Notes: generated from the sequence alone by a model not told the origin. Positions 1-5,078 are shown, numbered from the stretch's first letter. The stretch is DNA of 7,974 nt from Selenomonadaceae bacterium (GCA_017529085.1 JAFXOC010000023.1:1-7974); one strand, 5' to 3'. A program made the numbers and translations.

Positions 1-194
1 AAAATCTTTTCCTTTAAGTTCTCCCGCTTTTTCTTGCGTTTTTCTATAGCCTCTATTACGGCGGTCAGTTGCTCCATAGAGTGATACGCCGCCAAAAAAT
101 CGTATTTTGCCTGCGCCGTAAGGCTCGCCCCGCCAAGTTCCCCCGGCAACGCGCCCTCCTTAACAACCGCTTGAAATCTTTCCATTGTGGACAT
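1..194 (-). CDS. Hypothetical protein, N-terminal part only (runs off left edge)
   Basis: The open frame starts at ATG 194-192 and continues to base 1 without a stop (64 codons visible). An AGGAG at 210-206 sits about 11 bases upstream and supports this start; a second in-frame ATG three codons later is less well spaced. The peptide begins MSTMERFQAVVKEGALPGEL. It contains AKYDFLAAYHSMEQLTAVIE and then a very basic stretch with EKRKKKRENLKEK, which predicts helix and possibly coiled coil. I do not recognise the family. Codon use (many GCG and GGC) resembles the other genes here, which argues for a real gene. The C-terminus is outside the window, so length and function cannot be judged. Confidence 0.7.
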   Translation of the reverse strand, partial: MSTMERFQAVVKEGALPGELGGASLTAQAKYDFLAAYHSMEQLTAVIEAIEKRKKKRENLKEKI

Positions 195-323
195 TTTAAG
201 TTCAACTCCTATTTATTCTTTACGTTAATCTTTCTAGTTTCACCTTCTGAAATCCTCTTTACGCCAAAAATTTTTCTCCTTCAAGCAGGATTTTAAGACT
301 TTTTCCAGAAATATTCCTTGAAT

Positions 324-356
324 CATAATTTATCATAATTTGAACATAATTTTCAA
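324..356 (-). promoter_or_regulatory. Possible promoter of the left-edge gene, overlapped by a triple CATAATTT repeat
   Basis: Reading the minus strand, TTGAAA (356-351) and TAAATT (332-327) are 18 bp apart and point at the left-edge gene, giving a leader of roughly 125 bases. The spacer and -10 are overlaid by three direct copies of CATAATTT (plus strand 324-331, 334-341, 345-352) spaced 10 and 11 bp, about one helical turn. That phasing is what a repeat-binding regulator would need, but in such AT-rich DNA chance is possible. The rest of 195-440 is AT-rich, with a further direct repeat AATCAATAAA (390-399 and 416-425) and nothing else I can name. Confidence 0.35.
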
Positions 357-448
357 TTTTACCGCAAAAATACAATAAACACTAAAACCAATCAATAAAG
401 TTCAGACTGTAGACAAATCAATAAATATTGTGCTCTTCATGGCTCTCC

Positions 449-586
449 TTCCACCGCTTCGTGGTCCCCCTCCCTCTAAGAGGGAGGCTTCACAAACTCC
501 ACTTTTGAGCCAAAATTTTAAATTGCCTCTTACCAAGCCCCCCTCCTAGAGGGGGGTAGGGGGGAGAGTCGGCGGAGGCAGTGGAG
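449..586. mobile_element. MITE-like inverted-repeat element, about 140 bp, no transposase
   Basis: The two ends are imperfect inverted repeats: TTCCACCGCTTC at 449-460 against the reverse complement of 575-586, CTCCACTGCCTC (9 of 12 match). Inside each end is a GC-rich hairpin: CCTCCCTC/GAGGGAGG (469-476 with 480-487) and CCCCCCTC/GAGGGGGG (538-545 with 549-556, loop CTA). The centre (about 490-535) is AT-rich. Short elements with 'CTCCCTCT..AGAGGGAG' hairpins next to their ends are widespread non-coding repeats in Firmicutes; this copy looks degenerate. No target-site duplication is obvious. It lies directly upstream of the glycogen debranching gene, and no convincing promoter for that gene is visible between the element and the start codon, so transcription may begin within or before it. 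Confidence 0.6.
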
Positions 587-637
587 CACCGCAGATAACA
601 ATACTAAGTTTACATACAGATTCACAAGGATGTGATT

Positions 638-2731
638 GTGGTGAAAAGAGATATACTGCCGATGGATACTTGTCAAGGGTACAGGATACGACCGGGGTTT
701 GTACTGCTTCCGGGGACAACGCTTTTGCCGGGCGGGGTTAATTTTACTTTTTACTCGAAAAATGCGACAAGTTGCGAGCTGGCGCTTTTTCACAGCGGCG
801 AGAATAAGCCTTTCGCCATTATACCTTATGGGCAGAATTATAAGATTGGCAACGTGTATTCAATGTTCGTCTTTGATTTGGATATAGACGACGTCGAATA
901 TGGGTTTAGATTGGACGGAGAGTGGGCGCCCGAACGGGGACAGCTCTTTGATAAGAACAGAACTCTTTTAGACCCCAGAGCCTTTATTGTAAGCGGCAGG
1001 GAAGAATGGGGCAAGCTGCCGGATATGGATAATCCTTTTCAACTCCGCGGAAGAGTTGCAAGGAGAGAATTTGATTGGGGTTATGACCTGCCTTTAAAGA
1101 CGCCTTACAACGAACTTATCATATACGAAGCCCATGTAAGAGGATTTACCAAGGATGAGTCCTCAGGCGTTTATGATAAGGGAACGTATAAGGGAATGGC
1201 GGATAAGATTCCCTATTTGAAGGATTTGGGTATAACAGCCGTGGAGCTTATGCCGATTTTTGAGTTCGACGAGTTCGACGGCATGAAGGAGCCGCGGAAA
1301 AGTCCCGACGGCAAACCGTTATATAATTATTGGGGTTATAACACCACGGGATTTTTTGCGCCGAAAGCGGGCTACGCCGCGTCCGGCAAAGTGCATGGGC
1401 AGACGGACGAGTTTAAGCTGCTGGTGAAAAAATTCCACGAAGCGGGGATAAAGGTTATATTGGACGTTGTGTTTAACCATACGGGGGAGGGCAACGAAGA
1501 AGGTCCCATTATCTCGTTTAAAGGTTTTGCCAACGACGAATATTATATATTGAATCAAGACGGCAGCTATAAAAACTTCAGCGGTTGCGGAAATACCATG
1601 AACTGCAATTTCCCGCTTGTCAGAAAAATCATAAGGGATTGCCTGAAATATTGGGTGGGCGAATATCATGTGGACGGTTTCCGCTTTGATTTGGCTTCGA
1701 TTTTAAGTCGCAACAAGGACGGCAATCCGATAGAAGAGCCGCCGCTTTTGGAGGAAATAGCCGAAGACCCGGTATTGGCTGACGCTATCATCATAGCCGA
1801 AGCGTGGGACGCGGCGGGGCTTTATCAGGTGGGGCGTTTTCCCGCTTATGGCAGATGGGCGGAATGGAACGGGCGTTATCGGGACGATATGCGCCGTTTC
1901 CTAAAAGGCGACGCGGGATTTACCAAGTACGCAGCCGAACGGATGGCGGGTTCTGAGGATATGTATAATCGCAAGAGCCGCGGCGAATTCGCCTCCATTA
2001 ACTTCATCACCTGTCACGACGGCTTTACGCTTAATGATTTATATTCTTACAACGTAAAGCATAACGACGCAAACGGTTGGAACGGCGCGGACGGTGGCAA
2101 CGACAATTTCAGCTGGAACGCGGGCGTTGAAGGCGAGACCGATGACAAGGAGATAAACGCCCTAAGAGAGCGCCTGAAGAAGAACGCTATAGCAACGCTC
2201 CTGCTAAGCCGCGGTATTCCTATGCTGTTGGCGGGCGACGAATTTTCAAACACCCAATACGGCAACAACAACCCCTATTGTCAGGACAACGAAATTTCTT
2301 GGCTTAATTGGGATGATTTGGAGAAGCACAGGGAGCTTTTCAATTTCACAAAGAGCATGATAGCCTTTAGAAAGTCGCATCCTGTGTTGAAGAATATGTC
2401 AATGGGCACGCCGAAAGGCTATCCGCCCATAAGCCTCCACGGAACGGACGCATGGAAATTTGACGAGAGCGAAGAAAACAGGGTGCTTGGGGTGCTTTAT
2501 GCGGGGGAACTGGCGACTCATGCGGATTTCATCTATGTGGGGATGAATATGCACTGGGAAGAACATTCCGTATGGCTTCCCGATTTACCCGAAAACTTCC
2601 GATGGGAGATAGTGGCGGACACGAGCCGCGAAAAGGATTCCTTCTTTAAGAAACGCAAAAAAGCGTACATGGGCGCGCCTCAAAAAATAGGACCCCGCTC
2701 CCTTTTTATAGCGGTAGGCATTGAAAAATAA
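638..2731 (+). CDS. glgX: Glycogen debranching enzyme (isoamylase/GlgX type, GH13)
   Basis: The product cleaves alpha-1,6 branch points of glycogen or phosphorylase limit dextrins in the cytoplasm. The N-terminus (about residues 10-100, GYRIRPGFVLLPG onward, FDLDIDDVEYGFRLDG) resembles the CBM48/isoamylase N domain. The catalytic (beta/alpha)8 barrel follows with all GH13 signatures: DVVFNHT (codons at 1463-1483), VDGFRFD with the nucleophile Asp at 1688-1690, IIAEAWD with the acid/base Glu at 1799-1801, and CHDGFTL with the transition-state Asp at 2018-2020. Length (697 aa) is normal. Start: the frame opens at GTG 632, but AAGGA at 626-630 leaves only 1 base to it. GTG 638 has a 7-base spacing and is chosen; GTG 641 and ATG 662 remain possible. 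It appears monocistronic, with its own terminator right after the stop; no other glycogen gene is in the window. Confidence 0.93.
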   Translation: MVKRDILPMDTCQGYRIRPGFVLLPGTTLLPGGVNFTFYSKNATSCELALFHSGENKPFAIIPYGQNYKIGNVYSMFVFDLDIDDVEYGFRLDGEWAPERGQLFDKNRTLLDPRAFIVSGREEWGKLPDMDNPFQLRGRVARREFDWGYDLPLKTPYNELIIYEAHVRGFTKDESSGVYDKGTYKGMADKIPYLKDLGITAVELMPIFEFDEFDGMKEPRKSPDGKPLYNYWGYNTTGFFAPKAGYAASGKVHGQTDEFKLLVKKFHEAGIKVILDVVFNHTGEGNEEGPIISFKGFANDEYYILNQDGSYKNFSGCGNTMNCNFPLVRKIIRDCLKYWVGEYHVDGFRFDLASILSRNKDGNPIEEPPLLEEIAEDPVLADAIIIAEAWDAAGLYQVGRFPAYGRWAEWNGRYRDDMRRFLKGDAGFTKYAAERMAGSEDMYNRKSRGEFASINFITCHDGFTLNDLYSYNVKHNDANGWNGADGGNDNFSWNAGVEGETDDKEINALRERLKKNAIATLLLSRGIPMLLAGDEFSNTQYGNNNPYCQDNEISWLNWDDLEKHRELFNFTKSMIAFRKSHPVLKNMSMGTPKGYPPISLHGTDAWKFDESEENRVLGVLYAGELATHADFIYVGMNMHWEEHSVWLPDLPENFRWEIVADTSREKDSFFKKRKKAYMGAPQKIGPRSLFIAVGIEK

Positions 2732-2763
2732 AAAATGCGGTCGCCTTTTGGCGATCGCATTTT
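2732..2763 (+). terminator. Rho-independent terminator after the debranching enzyme
   Basis: A 14-bp stem (2732-2745 with 2750-2763, one G-U pair) encloses a TTTT loop, with A-run and T-run flanks. The core is ATGCGGTCGCC/GGCGATCGCAT. Nearly the same hairpin recurs at 3387-3421, so it is a reused terminator in this genome. The A/T flanks could let it act in both directions. Just downstream lies an imperfect inverted repeat, TCACAAA-tg-AAATTT against AAATTTTGTGA (2768-2799), of unknown role. Confidence 0.88.
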
Positions 2764-2819
2764 GATTTCACAAATGAAATTTTCCGTGAAATTTTGTGAT
2801 GAATTTCCTTATTCGTTTA

Positions 2820-2848
2820 TTGCGTTTATGAAAGTTTTATGGTAAAAT
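2820..2848 (+). promoter_or_regulatory. Promoter of TA1 toxin mRNA
   Basis: TTGCGT (2820-2825), a 17-bp spacer and TAAAAT (2843-2848) predict a start near 2855. This places the conserved AAGCGG...ACGATGGCCCC leader at the mRNA 5' end. The TA2 copy has its promoter at the same relative position, also with a 17-bp spacer. Confidence 0.75.
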
Positions 2849-2879
2849 AAGTTTAAGCGGCGCTAAACGATGGCCCCCG

Positions 2880-2897
2880 CCCCCGAAAGGGGGTGAC
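2880..2897 (+). promoter_or_regulatory. SD-sequestering GAAA-tetraloop hairpin in TA1 leader
   Basis: CCCCC (2880-2884), GAAA, GGGGG (2889-2893) forms a very stable 5-bp stem capped by a GNRA tetraloop. The right arm GGGGGTGA is itself the Shine-Dalgarno sequence, 8 bases before the toxin ATG, so ribosome access needs the hairpin opened. The identical element is in TA2 (6450-6466). Just upstream, GCCCCC (2873-2878), AACGA (2866-2870) and GCGG (2857-2860) can pair with GGGGGC (3033-3038), TCGTT (3044-3048) and CCGC (3052-3055) at the mRNA 3' end, giving a closed 5'-3' fold. Confidence 0.75.
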
Positions 2898-2901
2898 GTT
2901 G

Positions 2902-2976
2902 ATGAACAGATATGAGTTTGTTTACTTATTAACTATTACGTTGATATGTCTAACGATTATCCTAGTAAAAAACTAA
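2902..2976 (+). CDS. TA1: 24-aa membrane-active toxin peptide, Hol-Tox-like
   Basis: This small ORF starts at ATG 2902 behind a strong GGGGGTGA ribosome site (8-base spacing). The product starts MNRYEFVYLL and ends TIILVKN. A single hydrophobic segment covers residues 6-22, with a polar MNRYE head and a Lys-Asn tail, as in the 'putative holin-like toxin' peptides of Firmicutes and, more broadly, type I toxins such as TxpA/BsrG that insert in the cell membrane. The TA2 product at 6472-6546 aligns over its full length (MN-Y--VYLL--TLI--T--L-K-), with many silent or conservative changes, so the frame is under protein-level selection. It is expressed from its own promoter, and the mRNA (about 235 bases) is overlapped at its 3' end by the convergent antisense RNA. 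Toxicity is inferred, not shown. Confidence 0.75.
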   Translation: MNRYEFVYLLTITLICLTIILVKN

Positions 2977-2978
2977 AA

Positions 2979-3009
2979 AGCCGTCGCTATTTTTAGCAGA
3001 ACGACGGCT
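2979..3009 (-). terminator. Terminator of TA1 antisense RNA
   Basis: The stem AGCCGTCG/CGACGGCT (2979-2986 with 3002-3009) contains an inner GCTA/TAGC stem. On the minus strand it is followed by TTTTTAG then TTTTTT, a proper terminator; on the plus strand it is followed by CCAACC and would be only a stem-loop behind the toxin stop codon. The same stem (GCCGTC/GACGGC) is kept in TA2. Confidence 0.72.
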
Positions 3010-3057
3010 CCAACCTTAAACATAAAACTTTAGGGGGCAGGTCTCGTTAAACCGCCC

Positions 3058-3085
3058 AAAGCCTCGCCCAGCAAGCGGGGCTTTT
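3058..3085 (+). terminator. 3' terminator hairpin of TA1 toxin mRNA
   Basis: AAAGCCTCGC (3058-3067) pairs with GCGGGGCTTT (3075-3084) around a 7-base loop, with one G-U pair, followed by TCCTTATGCTT. The T-run is short, so efficiency is uncertain. The TA2 equivalent at 6627-6654 preserves the stem while the loop differs. Confidence 0.7.
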
Positions 3086-3095
3086 CCTTATGCTT

Positions 3096-3124
3096 ATAAT
3101 ACCACTATTTATTATAAATTTCAA
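3096..3124 (-). promoter_or_regulatory. Promoter of TA1 antisense RNA
   Basis: On the minus strand TTGAAA (3124-3119), a 17-bp spacer, TATTAT (3101-3096). TA2 has exactly the same two hexamers with the same spacer length although the spacer sequence differs, which is strong evidence of selection on the promoter. Confidence 0.8.
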
Positions 3125-3169
3125 GCTTATTTTTATTTATGAAGTCCGTGGATAGTATTAGAGGTTCTC

Positions 3170-3198
3170 TTGACAGCAATTTACTTTTTGGATAAAAT
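3170..3198 (+). promoter_or_regulatory. Near-consensus promoter of the 48-aa orphan gene
   Basis: TTGACA (3170-3175), 17-bp spacer, TAAAAT (3193-3198): perfect -35, one mismatch in the -10. Predicted start near 3205, leader about 30 bases. Because the -35 occupies 3170-3175, an in-frame TTG at 3170 cannot be the translation start of the downstream gene. Confidence 0.85.
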
Positions 3199-3235
3199 AA
3201 AAAAGAGACGATCTGTTGGTGAAGGGGGTATTTCC

Positions 3236-3382
3236 ATGAATATGCAAGAAGTGGTACGTTTGCTGACAGGATTACGCGATATGGGTTTGCCCGAGAAAGA
3301 AATTAACGATTTCTTGATGTATATTGGATCGGGCAATGATGTGTTTAGACCAAAATCAAAAGTAAAAGTTGCGGAAAATTAA
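3236..3382 (+). CDS. Small hypothetical protein, 48 aa
   Basis: ATG 3236 follows a strong GAAGGGGG ribosome site by about 7 bases; an ATG two codons later is an alternative. The product begins MNMQEVVRLLTGLRDMGLPE, continues KEINDFLMYIGSG and ends in a basic tail (RPKSKVKVAEN). Two predicted amphipathic helices (about residues 3-16 and 20-30) separated by a Gly-Leu-Pro turn give it the look of a small helical-hairpin protein. It has no signal peptide or membrane segment. I do not recognise the family. It is monocistronic, with a near-consensus promoter and a strong terminator, so it is probably well expressed. It sits between TA1 and TA3, but nothing in its sequence links it to them. Confidence 0.75.
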   Translation: MNMQEVVRLLTGLRDMGLPEKEINDFLMYIGSGNDVFRPKSKVKVAEN

Positions 3383-3386
3383 ACAT

Positions 3387-3421
3387 AAAAAATGCGGTCG
3401 CTTTTTGCGATCGCATTTTTT
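3387..3421 (+). terminator. Terminator after the 48-aa gene (copy of the one at 2732)
   Basis: A 15-bp stem (3387-3401 with 3407-3421, one G-U pair) with a TTTTT loop shares the core ATGCGGTCGC/GCGATCGCAT with the terminator at 2732-2763. Like that copy it lies a few tens of bases before a TA promoter, which insulates the toxin from upstream transcription. Confidence 0.88.
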
Positions 3422-3436
3422 ATTTATGAAAGTATC

Positions 3437-3465
3437 TTGAAAAATCACACATAAGATGCTACAAT
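3437..3465 (+). promoter_or_regulatory. Promoter of TA3 toxin mRNA
   Basis: TTGAAA (3437-3442), 17-bp spacer, TACAAT (3460-3465). Predicted start near 3472, so the mRNA begins with GATGAGCTGTCGACGT, the sequence that can pair with the 3' end. Confidence 0.8.
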
Positions 3466-3498
3466 ATAACCGAAGATGAGCTGTCGACGTGTTCGCAA

Positions 3499-3515
3499 CC
3501 TCTGTCGAAAGGAGG
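3499..3515 (+). promoter_or_regulatory. SD-occluding hairpin in TA3 leader
   Basis: CCTCT (3499-3503) pairs with GGAGG (3511-3515, one G-U pair) around loop GTCGAAA; the right arm is the Shine-Dalgarno AAAGGAGG, 8 bases before the ATG. In competition, TCGAAAGG (3505-3512) can pair perfectly with CCTTTCGA (3662-3669) in the 3' UTR, and AGCTGTCGACGT (3479-3490) with ACGTCGACGGCT (3704-3715; 12 bp, one G-U). The plan is the same as in TA1/TA2 but the sequence is different. Confidence 0.7.
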
Positions 3516-3523
3516 GGCAGCCC

Positions 3524-3601
3524 ATGAGGAAGTACGAAGTCGCTATGCTTGTCATAGCCGTTGTACAGGTTCTGATTGGCGTTGCTTCTTTGCTGAAATA
3601 G
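3524..3601 (+). CDS. TA3: 25-aa holin-like toxin peptide (Hol-Tox type)
   Basis: ATG 3524 follows AAAGGAGG with 8-base spacing. The product starts MRKYEVAMLVIAVVQ and ends IGVASLLK. This is the classic look of the Firmicutes 'putative holin-like toxin': a short Met-x-x-Tyr-Glu head, one transmembrane segment (about residues 6-24) with a central polar residue (Gln15), and a terminal Lys. It is closer to the textbook Hol-Tox pattern than the TA1 and TA2 peptides, which share the MxxY(E/D) head but little else with it. The locus organisation (occluded SD, stem-loop over the end of the frame, convergent antisense promoter, 5'-3' complementarity) is the same. The mRNA would be about 250 bases. Function is inferred from family resemblance and layout. 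Confidence 0.78.
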   Translation: MRKYEVAMLVIAVVQVLIGVASLLK

Positions 3602-3612
3602 CAACGCCAATC
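3574..3612. other. Perfect 12-bp stem-loop over the TA3 toxin stop codon
   Basis: GATTGGCGTTGC (3574-3585) and GCAACGCCAATC (3601-3612) flank a 15-base loop. The left arm encodes the toxin codons Leu-Ile-Gly-Val-Ala and the right arm begins at the last base of the TAG stop. It corresponds in position to the AGCCGTCG stems of TA1/TA2 but is shifted into the coding region. No T-run follows on either strand, so it may instead protect the toxin mRNA from 3' exonucleases or be the loop that antisense RNA contacts first. Confidence 0.65.
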
Positions 3613-3684
3613 GTTTAAATTTGGTGTCCGACAGAAAGGGGTGAGAACAGCCAAGTCCGTCCCTTTCGAGGTAAAACTTATAAC

Positions 3685-3725
3685 AGAGGGCGCGACGGAG
3701 CAAACGTCGACGGCTCTCTTTATTT
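3685..3725 (+). terminator. 3' terminator of TA3 toxin mRNA
   Basis: AGAGGGC (3685-3691) and CGACG (3693-3697) pair with CGTCG (3705-3709) and GGCTCTC-type bases (3713-3719), about 12 bp with a small internal loop and a 7-base apical loop, then TTTATTT. The 3' arm is the same sequence that can pair with the mRNA 5' end, so terminator and fold-back structures are mutually exclusive. Confidence 0.6.
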
Positions 3726-3731
3726 ACGTTT

Positions 3732-3760
3732 ATTTTACCACTTTTAACTAAAAAAATCAA
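3732..3760 (-). promoter_or_regulatory. Promoter of TA3 antisense RNA
   Basis: On the minus strand TTGATT (3760-3755), 17-bp spacer, TAAAAT (3737-3732). It lies only about 55 bases beyond the marR stop codon on the same strand, with no strong terminator between. Confidence 0.7.
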
Positions 3761-3814
3761 ACAAAAAATATTGCTCGCGGTCTCATAAATTCGAAAATTT
3801 TTATGAAACATACC

Positions 3815-4180
3815 TCAAAAAAACTTCAAATTCTCAATCGCCGCCACGCGTTTTATCAAAGCTTCGCATTCCTGCTCGGCGGCGAATATTTCTTCTTGCC
3901 GGTCTAAGATTAAATTTCCCGGCAGCAAATACGAACTTCGTTTATCCGAAGGGTTTGGTTCTCTTTTCACATAGCCTTTTTTCTCAAGCTGTTGAACGGA
4001 GCGGGTGACTAAGGCTTTATCCACCGCCATGCGCTTGGTGATGGCGTCGCCCGTTATGCGGGGGTTGTTGAGGATAATTATAAGAACCCGCATTAAAAAA
4101 GGAGACAGACCGAAGCCCTCTCCTTTTTCGGCTAATAACTTGTCCGTTTTGCGAGCGAGAAAATTAATTTGTTCAAGCAT
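3815..4180 (-). CDS. MarR-family winged-helix transcriptional regulator (short)
   Basis: A 121-aa cytoplasmic DNA-binding protein. Residues 24-60 (LSPFLMRVLIIILNNP, then the helix-turn-helix RITGDAITKRMAVDKALVTR) continue into the recognition helix SVQQLEKKGYVKRE and a wing with DKRSSYLLP at 79-87, the diagnostic MarR pattern 'GLI-R-D-R-'. It is shorter than typical MarR proteins (about 140-150 aa): the N-terminal dimer helix and the last helix are reduced, so dimerisation may be atypical. The ATG overlaps the end of the phosphatase gene by 8 bases, with GAGG about 9 bases upstream, so translation is coupled to it. It probably controls its own operon or a target elsewhere; no MarR-type palindrome could be assigned. 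The ligand is unknown. Confidence 0.85.
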   Translation of the reverse strand: MLEQINFLARKTDKLLAEKGEGFGLSPFLMRVLIIILNNPRITGDAITKRMAVDKALVTRSVQQLEKKGYVKREPNPSDKRSSYLLPGNLILDRQEEIFAAEQECEALIKRVAAIENLKFF

Positions 4181-5078
4181 TTAACAAAACCTCGCTGATA
4201 AAACCTTCCCGTACGCCGCCTTCACGATAGTATACCTCATCCACCCCTAAAGCGGAAAGAAGCGTAACGAGCATGGAAAATCCTACCATAAGAATATGTA
4301 TACGATCGGGGACTTCCTTTAACAGTATAGATTTGTCCGCATCGGTTAAATTTCCGCCGAATCGCTCCAATAAGCCGCGAATATCGCGAATGGTCATGGA
4401 AAAGTTTACGGTTTCCTTCAATTTCATGCCGTCCAAAGCGGAAAGCAAAATCCTTGCGCCTTTCGCCGCGCCGCCTAAAGCTAAAGCGGATTTAGCCGTC
4501 ACATTAATGTTCGCGTCGCGAAGCGCGCCCAATGTTTCCCCGTTTATCTTCTCCAATACGGAAACTTCGGGGAAAAATTCCGCGTCATACTTCTTTGAAA
4601 GCGAAACAGCGCCTATGGGCAGACTTTTTTCCATCAATATTATATTGTTGGAAAAAGACACAATTTCCGTCGAGCCGCCGCCTATGTCGATAAGAACGCC
4701 GGTTTTAACGGGCGATGTCTTGGTAACGCCAATGAACGCAAGTTCAGCCTCTTCCTTGCCGGATAAAATTCTGACGGAAAATCCCGTCTCTTTTTTTATC
4801 CTCGCAACGACATCGTCGCGGTTCTCCGCCATGCGAAAAGCCGCCGTGGCGAAGGCTGAGACATTTTCAATCTTGAACGCGGAGAGGAACAAGCGAAACT
4901 GCCGCAATACGGAAAGAAGGGCTAGAACGCCCTCCTCCGACATCACGTTATTTTTTACATACCCCGCAAGCCCCAAGGCGAACTTCTTCTTCGTAAGAAG
5001 CGCGCATCCGTCGCCAACTTTCTCATAAACAGCCAGCCTCAAGGTATGGGAGCCTATATCGACAACCGCAAAAATCAT
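4173..5078 (-). CDS. Ppx/GppA-family phosphatase (exopolyphosphatase or pppGpp phosphohydrolase)
   Basis: A member of the ASKHA (actin-like ATPase) fold that hydrolyses polyphosphate ends and/or pppGpp in the cytoplasm. Seen: DIGSHTLRL at 7-15 (phosphate-1 loop; usually DIGSNS-RL, here His-Thr replaces Asn-Ser), TAAFRMAENRD at 78-88, LSGKEEAELAFIGV at 105-118 with the family's catalytic Glu, IDIGGGSTEI at 130-139 (phosphate-2 loop), LGGAAKG at 201-207 and REGGVREGFI at 285-294. At 301 aa it is the short form without the C-terminal HD/helical domains of E. coli Ppx. The start ATG overlaps the stop of the upstream threonine synthase-like gene (ATGA), and its own stop overlaps marR, so it is the middle gene of a coupled operon. 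Substrate preference cannot be read from sequence. Confidence 0.9.
   Translation of the reverse strand: MIFAVVDIGSHTLRLAVYEKVGDGCALLTKKKFALGLAGYVKNNVMSEEGVLALLSVLRQFRLFLSAFKIENVSAFATAAFRMAENRDDVVARIKKETGFSVRILSGKEEAELAFIGVTKTSPVKTGVLIDIGGGSTEIVSFSNNIILMEKSLPIGAVSLSKKYDAEFFPEVSVLEKINGETLGALRDANINVTAKSALALGGAAKGARILLSALDGMKLKETVNFSMTIRDIRGLLERFGGNLTDADKSILLKEVPDRIHILMVGFSMLVTLLSALGVDEVYYREGGVREGFISEVLLNA

Larger units (their letters stand above)
2970..3089 (-). ncRNA. TA1 antisense RNA (candidate antitoxin)
   Basis: Predicted from a strong minus-strand promoter (3124-3096) and a minus-strand intrinsic terminator (3009-2979 followed by T-runs). The RNA would be about 120 bases and complementary to the last bases of the toxin frame plus the entire 3' UTR of the toxin mRNA. 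The convergent 3'-overlapping layout matches txpA/RatA and bsrG/SR4 of Bacillus. The ends are estimates: start 7 bases after the -10, end in the T-run. Confidence 0.68.
3570..3725 (-). ncRNA. TA3 antisense RNA (candidate antitoxin)
   Basis: Predicted from the minus-strand promoter at 3760-3732. The RNA would cover the 3' UTR and the last third of the toxin frame. Its 3' end is uncertain: the 12-bp hairpin at 3574-3612 is the likely end structure but lacks a T-run on this strand, so the transcript may be longer or trimmed by RNases. Confidence 0.58.

Noticed and set aside
2820..3124. TA1 region as a riboswitch or cis-regulatory leader for the 48-aa gene
   Set aside because: The downstream gene has its own near-consensus promoter after the element, and the duplicated TA2 copy precedes an unrelated gene; the conserved micro-ORF and antisense promoter fit a type I TA better.
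3170..3235. N-terminal extension of the 48-aa gene to 70 aa starting at TTG 3170
   Set aside because: That TTG is the first part of a TTGACA -35 box, so the extension would lie upstream of the transcription start; ATG 3236 has a strong SD.
2732..3421. CRISPR array or integron-like repeats suggested by the recurring hairpins
   Set aside because: Only two copies of the hairpin, each positioned as a terminator after a gene, with no regular spacers and no cas genes or integrase.
3356..3811. A 151-codon minus-strand frame across the TA3 region
   Set aside because: It runs antisense through the toxin, its leader, promoter and a terminator hairpin, has a Cys/Arg/Phe-rich shadow composition and no SD; the toxin-locus elements explain this DNA better.
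4273..5028. A 251-codon plus-strand open frame opposite the Ppx/GppA gene
   Set aside because: It is the reverse-strand shadow of a gene with clear family motifs; it has no ribosome site and a low-complexity Ser/Pro/Ala composition typical of antisense frames.
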